Positions 1-6,209 are shown, counted from the stretch's first letter. The stretch: 8,636 bases of DNA from Sphingobacteriaceae bacterium (GCA_023251695.1 JAHEYE010000139.1:1-8636); one strand, 5' to 3'. The notes: a model not told the origin generated them from the sequence alone. A program made the numbers and translations.

Positions 1-735
1 ATGTCGATCGCTGCAACCATGGCGGCACGCAAAGGGATACTTGTTTTAAATGCTGCAGGAAATGAAGGAAGTAATACCTGGTATTACATTGCAGTTCCAT
101 CCGATGCCGATAGTATAATTACTGTTGGTTCCGTTAGTCCAAGCGGAACAAAATCAAGTTTCAGTTCGTTTGGCCCGACGGCCGATGGAAGAATTAAACC
201 CGACTTGTGTGCACAGGGAGGTCCGGCCACTGTATGTTTATTTGGAACAGGATGTTTCAACGGAAGCGGAACTTCATTTGCAACACCTGTATTGGCAGGA
301 GCTGTAACTTGTTTGTGGCAATCGAAAAAGGCCGCAACAAATATGCAAATCATTCAGGCCTTAAAAATAACCGCAGATAGTGCAGCCAATCCTAATAACA
401 GAATAGGGTGGGGCATACCTGATATGTGCGCAGCAAGAACTTCTTCAATTTTAATTGCTGTCGGAGTTAAAGAAAATATTATTGATAGCGATGTGAAAAT
501 TTATCCGAATCCATTCTCTAACGAAATAAATATCCGGTTATATAATTTACCTGCAGAAAATGTTAAGATAAGTATTACTAATGTATTAGGACAAGTAGTG
601 TATACAGAGAAATTAAGCGCACAAAATAATTCGGTCATAAATTTAAATGAAGTTGCTGCTTATAAGAATGGAATATATTTTGTTAATATTTCTTCGTCTG
701 ATTACAACATAACCAAAAAAATCGTGAAGCAGTAG
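1..735 (+). CDS. Secreted S8 (subtilisin-like) serine protease with T9SS sorting domain, C-terminal part
   Basis: The visible 244 residues are the end of a subtilase. The Asn of the AAGNEG motif (N21, oxyanion hole) and the catalytic serine in GTSFATP (S92) are present, with the typical SSFGPTADGRIKPD stretch (about 54-68) between them. The catalytic Asp and His of the triad must lie upstream of the window, so the ATG at base 1 is probably an internal Met and the gene is cut by the window edge. After about residue 150 comes a type A type IX secretion C-terminal sorting domain (about 166-244): YPNPF, then NVLGQVVY, and a GIYFV...KKIVK ending. Family knowledge says such proteins cross the outer membrane by T9SS and are anchored or released there, with the tail removed. 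The substrate is unknown. The MFS gene starts 1 base after its TAG stop, which suggests cotranscription. Confidence 0.93.
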   Translation: MSIAATMAARKGILVLNAAGNEGSNTWYYIAVPSDADSIITVGSVSPSGTKSSFSSFGPTADGRIKPDLCAQGGPATVCLFGTGCFNGSGTSFATPVLAGAVTCLWQSKKAATNMQIIQALKITADSAANPNNRIGWGIPDMCAARTSSILIAVGVKENIIDSDVKIYPNPFSNEINIRLYNLPAENVKISITNVLGQVVYTEKLSAQNNSVINLNEVAAYKNGIYFVNISSSDYNITKKIVKQ

Positions 736-736
736 T

Positions 737-1996
737 ATGAATGCTGTAAAAGGTTCTCCGTACTTAAGTAAAATCATTATTGTTGCTGCTCTCGGCTATT
801 TTGTCGACATCTACGATTTAGTTCTCTTTGGGATGGAACGAGTTTCCAGTCTGACCGAAATTTTATCCAAAACAATTTCCGACGAAGCGGTTCTTAAAAC
901 ACAAGTAAAAGAAATTGGTATTTCATTACTGAACTGGCAAATGTTCGGGATGCTAATCGGTGGAATTTTTTGGGGAATATTAGGGGACAAAAAAGGCAGA
1001 CTCTCAGTTTTATTCGGTTCCATATTTTTGTATTCACTGGCTAACATCGCTAACGCCATGGTGCAGGATACAAACACCTACGCAATTTTAAGATTCATTT
1101 CAGGTTTTGGCCTGGCCGGCGAATTAGGAGCAGGTATTACTTTAGTTAGCGAAAGTATGCCAAAAGAAAAAAGAGGTTATGGCGCTACCATTGTTGCATC
1201 GGTGGGTTTGTTTGGTGCCGTAGTGGCGGGAACCGTTGGTATCTCCATCGGCGACTGGCGTACCTCTTATATGATAGGCGGCGTCATGGGCTTATTGCTT
1301 TTAATTATGCGTATTGGTGTTTTAGAATCAGGAATGTTCAGTGCCGTTAAAGCAGACAAAACCATAAAGAAGGGAAATTTTTTATCCTTATTCCAAACTA
1401 CTGACCGCTTCATGAAATTCATCACCATTATACTAGTAGCATTGCCGGTTTGGTATGTGATGGGAATTCTTATTACATTTTGTCCGGAAATTATGAAAAG
1501 CCTGGGCATGGAAGACCCACCGCAAAATGCACGCCTGGCTATGACATTAGCGTACGTTGGAATAACGATTGGTGATGTAGTGAGCGGATTAATCAGTCAG
1601 AAATTACAAAGTCGTAAAAAAAGTCTGTTGTTATTTTTGATTCTTACCGTTTTGTTTGCATCCGGTTATTTTCTATTAGGAAAATCATCCGTTGTAATGT
1701 TCTACGCCATCGTCATATTGGTAGGCTTCGCAACAGGTTATTGGGCAGTGTTCATTTCAACAGCATCAGAATTATTTGGTACCAATCTACGTTCAACAGT
1801 AACAACCAGTGTTCCTAATTTCGTAAGGGGAGGAACCATATTAATTACGACATTATTTCAGTATTTGGGAAAAATGGAGGCTATTGGCACCGTTAACTCT
1901 GCCATAATTGTAGGTTGCATAGTTTTTGCATTAGGGTTTTGGGCATGGAGCCGTTTACAGGAAACATTTCATAAAGATTTAAATTATACCGAGTAA
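737..1996 (+). CDS. MFS transporter (metabolite:H+ symporter-like)
   Basis: A 419-residue inner-membrane protein with the length and hydrophobic pattern of a 12-helix major facilitator. TM1 carries two acidic residues (D24, D27 in YFVDIYDLVLFG), as in the sugar/aromatic-acid/metabolite:H+ symporter branches. MFS motif A follows helix 2 (GILGDKKGR, about 80-88). The RFISGFGLAGELGAG segment (119-133) with following ESMPKEKRG, and the second-half ASELFGTNLRST segment (343-354), are also typical of this branch. A hydrophilic central loop lies around 200-225. The ATG is 1 base after the protease stop, and the TAA stop overlaps the next gene's ATG (TAATG), so translational coupling is likely. There is no strong Shine-Dalgarno sequence. 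The substrate cannot be read from the sequence: a small organic acid or sugar is possible. Confidence 0.9.
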   Translation: MNAVKGSPYLSKIIIVAALGYFVDIYDLVLFGMERVSSLTEILSKTISDEAVLKTQVKEIGISLLNWQMFGMLIGGIFWGILGDKKGRLSVLFGSIFLYSLANIANAMVQDTNTYAILRFISGFGLAGELGAGITLVSESMPKEKRGYGATIVASVGLFGAVVAGTVGISIGDWRTSYMIGGVMGLLLLIMRIGVLESGMFSAVKADKTIKKGNFLSLFQTTDRFMKFITIILVALPVWYVMGILITFCPEIMKSLGMEDPPQNARLAMTLAYVGITIGDVVSGLISQKLQSRKKSLLLFLILTVLFASGYFLLGKSSVVMFYAIVILVGFATGYWAVFISTASELFGTNLRSTVTTSVPNFVRGGTILITTLFQYLGKMEAIGTVNSAIIVGCIVFALGFWAWSRLQETFHKDLNYTE

Positions 1997-2358
1997 TGAG
2001 TAAAGATACAGTTGTAATTGGCGCTTCACCAAGCGAAGAAAAGTACGGTTATAAAGCTACTGTAAGTTTAAAACGTCACGGTCATAAAGTTTATCCTATC
2101 GGAATAAAAGAAGGTAAAATTGAAGGCCAGGAAATTATTACTGATCGTCCACTAATTCAAAACGTCGATACGGTTACATTATATGTGGGTGCACAAAATC
2201 AGGATGGATGGAAAGATTATATTTTCAGTTTAAAACCAAAAAGAGTTGTATTTAATCCCGGAACTGAAAACGAAGTTTTTGAAGCTGAAGTGAGAGCTAA
2301 AGGAATTGAAGCAGTTGAAGCTTGTACCTTAGTGATGTTATCGATTGGGAATTACTAG
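1996..2358 (+). CDS. CoA-binding domain protein (YccU-like, CoA_binding_2)
   Basis: A 120-residue single-domain protein, about the usual size of small bacterial CoA-binding Rossmann proteins related to E. coli YccU. Recognisable elements are the N-terminal strand and loop VVIGASPSEEKYGYKA (6-21), the VYPIG strand end (32-36), the NPGTEN motif (87-92), and the EACTLVML segment near the C terminus (108-115). The family binds CoA or a related nucleotide in the cytoplasm, but a specific reaction is not established. Its ATG shares one base with the MFS stop. Its present TAG stop (2356-2358) coincides with the outer edge of the inverted repeat bounding the next gene. The reading frame looks complete at SIGNY, so the repeat does not appear to have cut off residues. 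Confidence 0.85.
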   Translation: MSKDTVVIGASPSEEKYGYKATVSLKRHGHKVYPIGIKEGKIEGQEIITDRPLIQNVDTVTLYVGAQNQDGWKDYIFSLKPKRVVFNPGTENEVFEAEVRAKGIEAVEACTLVMLSIGNY

Positions 2359-2376
2359 CCACGAATTTACACTAAT
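2356..2376 (+). repeat. Left heptamer repeat / terminal inverted repeat
   Basis: TAGCCAC followed by heptamers CACGAAT (2360-2366) and CACTAAT (2370-2376), separated by TTA. It matches the reverse complement of the right-hand array with one G/T mismatch and one base of spacer difference. The outermost TAG doubles as the stop codon of the CoA-binding gene, and the inner heptamer contains the first two bases of the GxxExxY ATG. Confidence 0.8.
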
Positions 2377-2797
2377 GGAATTAGAATTTGAAATAATCAA
2401 TGATCCGAAAGAGATATATCAATCAAAAGATTTAATATATAAAGAGGAGGTTTATAATATTATTTCTTGTTGCTTTGAAGTTCATAATAATTTAGGAAAA
2501 GGCTTTTCAGAAGTTGTCTATAAGGATGCTTTAATGTATGAATTCAATAAAAGACAAATTGGTTTTGTAAGAGAGAGGAAATTTGAAATTAATTACAAAG
2601 GTATTACTCTTCCTCATTATTATTTTGCTGACTTTCTTGTGTTTGATGAAATAATACTTGAAGTAAAAGCACAAAAGGGTGTTGTTGACGAACATTACAA
2701 ACAAGTAATTAATTATCTCGCGGTTTCAAAATGCAAATTAGGATTATTAGTGAATTTTGGTGAAGATAAATTACAGTTTAAAAGAGTTATATTATAA
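2375..2797 (+). CDS. GxxExxY family protein (predicted PD-(D/E)XK nuclease fold)
   Basis: A 140-residue protein from the ATG at 2375. The name-giving motif is G43-FS-E46-VV-Y49, preceded by the typical CFEVHNNLGKG helix. A PD-(D/E)XK-like core follows: D86 in YYFADFLVF and E96-V-K98 in ILEVKA, then a helix with Q110 (HYKQVINYL) and the conserved tail GLLVNFG...LQFKRV (123-138). All the usual core residues are present, so the gene looks intact. A nuclease fold is predicted for the family, but its biological role is not known to me. An in-frame TTG at 2345 would add ten residues but lies inside the upstream gene, so the ATG is preferred. It also falls in the last heptamer of the left repeat. 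The gene sits between heptamer inverted repeats and is visibly AT-richer than its neighbours. Confidence 0.88.
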   Translation: MELEFEIINDPKEIYQSKDLIYKEEVYNIISCCFEVHNNLGKGFSEVVYKDALMYEFNKRQIGFVRERKFEINYKGITLPHYYFADFLVFDEIILEVKAQKGVVDEHYKQVINYLAVSKCKLGLLVNFGEDKLQFKRVIL

Positions 2798-2799
2798 AT

Positions 2800-2829
2800 A
2801 TTAGTGTTAATTAGTGCAATTAGTGGCTA
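2800..2829 (-). repeat. Right heptamer repeat / terminal inverted repeat
   Basis: Three ATTAGTG heptamers (2800-2806, 2810-2816, 2819-2825) with spacers TTA and CA, ending GGCTA. It begins 2 bases after the GxxExxY stop and ends 1 base before the elaA ATG. Read on the opposite strand it gives TAGCCAC and three CACTAAT units. The left end has two units, because the gene start falls where the third would begin. Confidence 0.8.
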
Positions 2830-2830
2830 A

Positions 2831-3277
2831 ATGCAATTTGTTTTAAGGTCATACAAAGAATTAAGCGTTGATGAGTTGTATAACGTACTGAAATTGCGTT
2901 GTGCTATTTTTGTAATTGAGCAGAATTGTAATTATCAGGATATGGATGATAAAGACCAAGATTCTTTTCATTTATTGGGTTATGAGGGTAAACAACTGGT
3001 AGCTTATGCCAGAATTTTACCTAAAGGATTATCGTATGAAGAAGTTTCAATAGGCAGGGTAGTGGTGGATAAAAATTTCAGGGGGAAGAGTAGTGGTAAG
3101 ACTTTAATGAATGAAGCGATTGATCAAGCTAAAAAATTATTTGATGCAGATGAAATTGTTATCTCAGCCCAATGCTATCTTGAAAAATTTTATGGCGACT
3201 TAGGTTTTAAAACTGAAGGAGAAAGCTATCTCGAAGACGACATCCCGCATATTAAGATGAGGCTAATTCTTCTTTAA
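2831..3277 (+). CDS. elaA: ElaA-type GNAT family N-acetyltransferase
   Basis: A 148-residue cytoplasmic protein, full length for ElaA (about 150). Features shared with E. coli ElaA as I recall it are the LRCAIFVIEQNCNYQDMD segment (22-39), ELVAYARIL-like QLVAYARIL (55-63), IGRVVV (74-79), the acetyl-CoA pyrophosphate loop RGKSSGK (84-90), AQCYLEKFYGDLGF (113-126) and the ending EDDIPHIKM (135-143). GNAT enzymes transfer acetyl from acetyl-CoA to an amine. The ElaA substrate is not established. The ATG directly follows the right repeat of the GxxExxY unit, so the bases upstream of its start are now repeat sequence and show no Shine-Dalgarno. Its 3' end overlaps the convergent glycosyltransferase gene by 15 bases. 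Confidence 0.92.
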   Translation: MQFVLRSYKELSVDELYNVLKLRCAIFVIEQNCNYQDMDDKDQDSFHLLGYEGKQLVAYARILPKGLSYEEVSIGRVVVDKNFRGKSSGKTLMNEAIDQAKKLFDADEIVISAQCYLEKFYGDLGFKTEGESYLEDDIPHIKMRLILL

Positions 3278-4822
3278 AACATAAATTTTATCTACACCAA
3301 GAAGCAAAGTATTTACTTTATATTCCGATTCGACTGAATAATTCTCAAGTAAAACAGGCGTAACGATATAATTATCTTTATCCACCCACCACCAGCGACC
3401 TTTGTGCTCGGGATTGTAATTCTTTAAAGGATCACCTAAATGCCAGCCGTTAAACTCAAATCCGCCATCAATTTCATTTGGAGTAATTTTTAAATCGTTT
3501 AATAAATGGTTAGTCGCTTTATATTTTGCTTTATGGAAGCTCATATAGTCGTGAGTTCCTGCTAAAGCTAAAAAGAGCATAGCACCAAAACAGAAAGCGA
3601 ATTTTAATTTTTCGAATTGCATTCCGAAAGATGAAACATAAGCAAGAATAAAAAATGGTACGATCACTAATAAGTAGCGGTCGTTGGCATAACTAAAACA
3701 CAAAGGTAAAAGATAGAATACAAAAAGAAGTATAAGTAAAAATCCGCTCAAATTCTTTTTATCAGTTTTTAGTTTCTGAACAATAGAAAGACCGGCGAGA
3801 AAAAAACTAATCGCCCCGGCCAGATTAAAAACGATACTAAGAACAGAAGCTAATGTGCTTAATGGAAGCGGATCGTCGGTATTATAACCGGTCATAATAA
3901 TCGGACCGAAACCGGATTGGTGAAAAATATTTCCGACGAACGGAAGCATGTGCCCCGAGAAAAACAATTTCGCAACAACCAATGTCAGATAAATAAGAAG
4001 AACTAATTTAGTTTTAACGGACTTTTTTATTTCAGAAAAATGCGTTTTTGTATTCGAAACGGTAAGCGGCATCATAAATAAACCCAGACAAATAGTGGAA
4101 GCAGTGAAATAGTAGACAATTGCAGCCAACCCTTTTAAATCGGGATGTGAAAGTGTATGAATGATATTATTTATCTGGAGATTATAATTAACGGGAATAA
4201 TGCCGTGATTGCGGGTTATGTTTTCATAAATTAGAACCGATAGATAACTTAAGGCAACTGGAATTATTGCAAAAGCAATATTTTTAATATTTCTTCCTTT
4301 AACATATAATAAAATTATTCCAAAAAGCAGCGGCATCACCATACCAATTTGGCGGTTAAGCGTTGCGATAACCGAGACAAGCACAAACAAAACAAAGTGC
4401 ATCTTTTTTTCCTCTTTAAAATAAAGAAGAATGAGTTGAAGGAGAATCAACAACAACAGTAATTGAAAAATATCCGACATAAAAGTATTACTCAGAACAA
4501 TGGTGAGCGGATTAAAAACAAAAACAGATAGTATTAATAGATTCCATTTTGTTTCAATTTTCATTAGTTTAATGATTGAGTTAAGAACAGGAATCATTAA
4601 TAAAACACATGAAATGGAAATAAATCTCAGCGCTGTGAAAGAAAAACCAAAGAGCTTTGAAACAAGTAGTCCGGTAAAAAATTGGGGTAAATCAGGACAA
4701 GCCTGCCAGAAAGAGAATTTAATTTCTCCGCTATTAAGATAATCATAAACAGAACGGGCATAGGCCCAATCGTCGTTCAAAGGAAAATCGCCAATGGGGT
4801 TAATAATTATTTCTGCAAGCAA
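3263..4822 (-). CDS. GT-C type membrane glycosyltransferase (family 39-like)
   Basis: A polytopic membrane protein with roughly ten or more hydrophobic segments. In the first extracytoplasmic loop it has FPLNDDWAYARSV with the acidic pair D17-D18, the usual catalytic position in dolichyl/undecaprenyl-phosphate-sugar-dependent GT-C enzymes (PMT/ArnT-like). Later it has NDRYLLVIVPFFILA, then a short soluble C-terminal part rich in aromatic residues (RWWWVD). Transfer of a lipid-linked sugar to an envelope acceptor is an inference from the family. The 519-residue version begins at TTG 4822, but this start omits a hydrophobic stretch encoded in frame just upstream, YPVLIVICAYLLAEIII, expected to be TM1 of this fold. 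The open frame extends to 4873, next to the oxidoreductase stop. No ATG or GTG lies there, only ATT codons at 4873 and 4870. The true start is uncertain, and 536 residues is possible. Confidence 0.75.
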   Translation of the reverse strand: MLAEIIINPIGDFPLNDDWAYARSVYDYLNSGEIKFSFWQACPDLPQFFTGLLVSKLFGFSFTALRFISISCVLLMIPVLNSIIKLMKIETKWNLLILSVFVFNPLTIVLSNTFMSDIFQLLLLLILLQLILLYFKEEKKMHFVLFVLVSVIATLNRQIGMVMPLLFGIILLYVKGRNIKNIAFAIIPVALSYLSVLIYENITRNHGIIPVNYNLQINNIIHTLSHPDLKGLAAIVYYFTASTICLGLFMMPLTVSNTKTHFSEIKKSVKTKLVLLIYLTLVVAKLFFSGHMLPFVGNIFHQSGFGPIIMTGYNTDDPLPLSTLASVLSIVFNLAGAISFFLAGLSIVQKLKTDKKNLSGFLLILLFVFYLLPLCFSYANDRYLLVIVPFFILAYVSSFGMQFEKLKFAFCFGAMLFLALAGTHDYMSFHKAKYKATNHLLNDLKITPNEIDGGFEFNGWHLGDPLKNYNPEHKGRWWWVDKDNYIVTPVLLENYSVESEYKVNTLLLGVDKIYVLKKN

Positions 4823-4873
4823 ATAAGCGCAAATGACAATTAATACCGGGTATTTGGAAATTGCTTTAATAAT

Positions 4874-5869
4874 TTACTTTTTAATTTTCTTTTCTACCAG
4901 TGGTTTTATTTTTTCACTAAATAATTTCATCGAAACCTTAACTAATTCAGGTTTCATCATTCCGAAATTCTTTAATAAAAGCAGATGATCTAAACCCATT
5001 TTATGCAATTCAACAATTTTATCCGCAACGGTTTCAATAGAACCAAATAAATGTAATCCGCTTTGCATAACGTCATTGTATGTTTGTAGTTTGGCATATA
5101 AACGGGTGCTCACATATAAATTAAAAGCTTCTTCAGCATTTTTGCGTGCCTGAGCGTCGGTTTCGGCAATATGACAATGAAAAGCAAACAAAGCAGAAGG
5201 CTCTTTTTGTCCGGATTCACTAAAACCGTTTCTAAAGTCGGTGTACAGCGTTTTTATCTCAGAAAAATCGTTTACAGAAGCGTAGGGGACACAAATTATA
5301 TTATTTCCTTGTTTAGCGACATGATAAGCAGCTTCAGCACGTAAAATGGCGACATATAAAGGTATTTTTGCCTGTGTAACCTGAACGTTAGTTTTAACGT
5401 TATTATACGAACCGAATTTGCCTTTGAAATTGAGAGTTTGTCCGGATAAAGCTTGTTTAAAAACAAAAAGATTTTCATCAAAGCGTTCACGTTTTTCATC
5501 GGGATTGATAGCGTAGCCTTCAAATTCATGTTTTAAATAACCGGAGCCGAGGCCAAGAATTAAGCGGCCGTTTGATAAAATATCGAGCATTGCATAATTT
5601 TCGGCAAGCGTTAAAGGATTATGGAAGGTTAAAATAGAAATTGCCGGACCAAGTTTAATTTGTTTAGTATGTTGTGCAAGCGCGGATAAAAAAATAGCAG
5701 GATTTGGGACTGCGCCATATTCATGGAAATGATGTTCTGCAACAAAAAAAGAATCGTAGCCGAGTTTATCGGCCAGAATCCCTTGTTCTAAAACCTGATT
5801 ATAAAGTTCCGGAATGGTTCGTTTAAACGAAGGGTGATGATCCTGAACAGAGAAAATAGAATAGTTCAA
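4874..5869 (-). CDS. LLM class flavin-dependent oxidoreductase (luciferase-like)
   Basis: A 331-residue bacterial-luciferase-fold (TIM barrel) enzyme of normal length. Seen motifs are SVQDHHP at the start, FFVAEHHFHEYG (41-52), NPLTLAENYAMLDILSNGRL (84-103) and LGLGSG...HEFEGY (105-119), followed by RERFDENL. These match the FMN- or F420-using LLM family. Monooxygenase activity on an unknown substrate is the default inference, and FMN with a separate reductase is more usual in this phylum. The start is a TTG at 5869: there is no ATG between it and the in-frame stop at 5885-5887, and homologous proteins begin near YSIFSVQDH. It starts 10 bases after the stop of the small heptad-repeat gene, so coupling to that gene is plausible. 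Its TAA stop is in frame with the following glycosyltransferase. Confidence 0.9.
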   Translation of the reverse strand: MNYSIFSVQDHHPSFKRTIPELYNQVLEQGILADKLGYDSFFVAEHHFHEYGAVPNPAIFLSALAQHTKQIKLGPAISILTFHNPLTLAENYAMLDILSNGRLILGLGSGYLKHEFEGYAINPDEKRERFDENLFVFKQALSGQTLNFKGKFGSYNNVKTNVQVTQAKIPLYVAILRAEAAYHVAKQGNNIICVPYASVNDFSEIKTLYTDFRNGFSESGQKEPSALFAFHCHIAETDAQARKNAEEAFNLYVSTRLYAKLQTYNDVMQSGLHLFGSIETVADKIVELHKMGLDHLLLLKNFGMMKPELVKVSMKLFSEKIKPLVEKKIKK

Positions 5870-5879
5870 CGCTGCTAAA

Positions 5880-6056
5880 CTATTTTAATTTACCTTTAAT
5901 CGTCTTCTGGTTCTTTAAAATAGTTTTTTGGTTCGCTAAAATACCCTTAAGCATCCTTTGGTTGCTTATAATCGAGCTTTGGTTTTTGATTATTTTCTTT
6001 TGATTAGCGATAATCGTTTTCTGGTTCGAAAGGATAGAGTTTAAGGCTTTTGACAT
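5880..6056 (-). CDS. Small heptad-repeat (NQ-rich) coiled-coil protein, 58 aa
   Basis: Not a family I can name with certainty. From ATG 6056 to TAG 5880-5882 the frame gives MSKALNS, then repeating heptads ILSNQKT, IIANQKK, IIKNQSS, IISNQRM, a three-residue LKG interruption, then ILANQKT, ILKNQKT and a basic tail IKGKLK. Every unit has a hydrophobic pair and an Asn-Gln at the same place, which strongly implies a single amphipathic helix or coiled coil. The three-residue insert is a stammer-type break. The protein is strongly basic, with no acidic residue, no signal peptide and no membrane segment. A real gene is supported by the protein-level periodicity despite synonymous changes (AAC/AAT, CAG/CAA, ATT/ATC/ATA), and by its position 10 bases ahead of the oxidoreductase. 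No Shine-Dalgarno is visible. Function is unknown: oligomerisation, or a partner for the enzyme downstream, would be speculation. Confidence 0.8.
   Translation of the reverse strand: MSKALNSILSNQKTIIANQKKIIKNQSSIISNQRMLKGILANQKTILKNQKTIKGKLK
5907..6026 (-). repeat. 21-bp phased coding repeat (Asn-Gln codons)
   Basis: The hexamer AACCAA/AACCAG (AATCAA once) begins on the - strand at 6026, 6005, 5984, 5963, 5933 and 5912. The steps are 21, 21, 21, 30 and 21 bases. It is the DNA image of the seven-residue repeat in the 58-residue protein, and the 30-base step corresponds to the LKG insert. Confidence 0.85.
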
Positions 6057-6190
6057 GGTATAAGGTTTTGGTTAAGATAAATGTATAGAATAGCCTTCAA
6101 TAAATCAAATATTTATGCTATTTACTTGATAAACAATATTTTATATTAATCTATAATTAACATTATGTTAAATATAAATTTGAATATAAT
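6057..6190 (-). other. AT-rich intergenic region, likely promoter of the small-protein/LLM/glycosyltransferase operon
   Basis: This spacer separates the TPR operon's end from the heptad-repeat gene and is very AT-rich. On the - strand it holds TTG (6134-6136), then 18 bases, then TAAATATTTG (6106-6115), which only loosely resembles the Bacteroidota -33/-7 pattern (TTTG and TAnnTTTG) and lies about 50 bases before the ATG. A promoter is expected here from gene layout, but the exact site is weakly supported. No RNA gene or second ORF was seen. Confidence 0.3.
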
Positions 6191-6191
6191 A

Positions 6192-6209
6192 GGAGGTTTT
6201 TAGGCCTCC
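6192..6209 (-). terminator. Possible terminator hairpin after the TPR genes
   Basis: GGAGG (6205-6209 read on the - strand) pairs with CCTCC (6192-6196) around an 8-base A-rich loop. It starts 15 bases beyond the stop of the downstream TPR gene and is followed on the - strand by TATTATATT, a broken T-rich tract. The stem is only 5 GC-rich pairs and the T run is imperfect, so efficiency is doubtful. The position, at the boundary between two same-strand transcription units, is right. Confidence 0.5.

Larger units (their letters stand above)
2356..2829 (+). mobile_element. Putative 474-bp insertion unit carrying the GxxExxY gene
   Basis: The segment starts TAGCCAC and ends GTGGCTA, a perfect 7-bp terminal inverted repeat. 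It continues inward as imperfect inverted arrays of CACTAAT/CACGAAT heptamers. The only gene inside is the GxxExxY nuclease-like ORF, which occupies nearly all the space between the repeats. TA lies at both outer edges, compatible with a TA target duplication. Deleting the segment and leaving one TA gives TACTAAATGC, in which the CoA-binding gene's TAC codon is followed by a TAA stop and then immediately by the elaA ATG. That matches the tight packing at the other junctions of this gene run. There is no transposase, so how it would move is unknown. An ancestral, immobile arrangement remains possible. Confidence 0.55.

Noticed and set aside
1..3. ATG at base 1 as the start of the protease
   Set aside because: The subtilase Asp and His regions would be missing. 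The frame most likely continues from upstream of the window.
2345..2374. TTG start for the GxxExxY gene, ten codons before the ATG
   Set aside because: It lies inside the end of the CoA-binding gene and crosses the left inverted repeat. The ATG at 2375 gives the normal family length and N terminus.
2447..2450. GAGGAGG-like motif near 2444-2450 as an internal ribosome-binding site
   Set aside because: It is inside the intact GxxExxY frame, coding Lys-Glu-Glu, and the next in-frame start would remove the conserved N-terminal helix.
5907..6026. Regular 21-base repeats as a CRISPR array or DNA-binding iterons
   Set aside because: Units are degenerate at codon third positions, have no constant repeat/unique spacer structure, and are fully explained by the heptad protein on the - strand.
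6191..6196. AGGAGG on the + strand as a Shine-Dalgarno sequence
   Set aside because: No credible + strand gene follows: the downstream + frame is antisense to the TPR gene. The bases pair as a hairpin arm instead.
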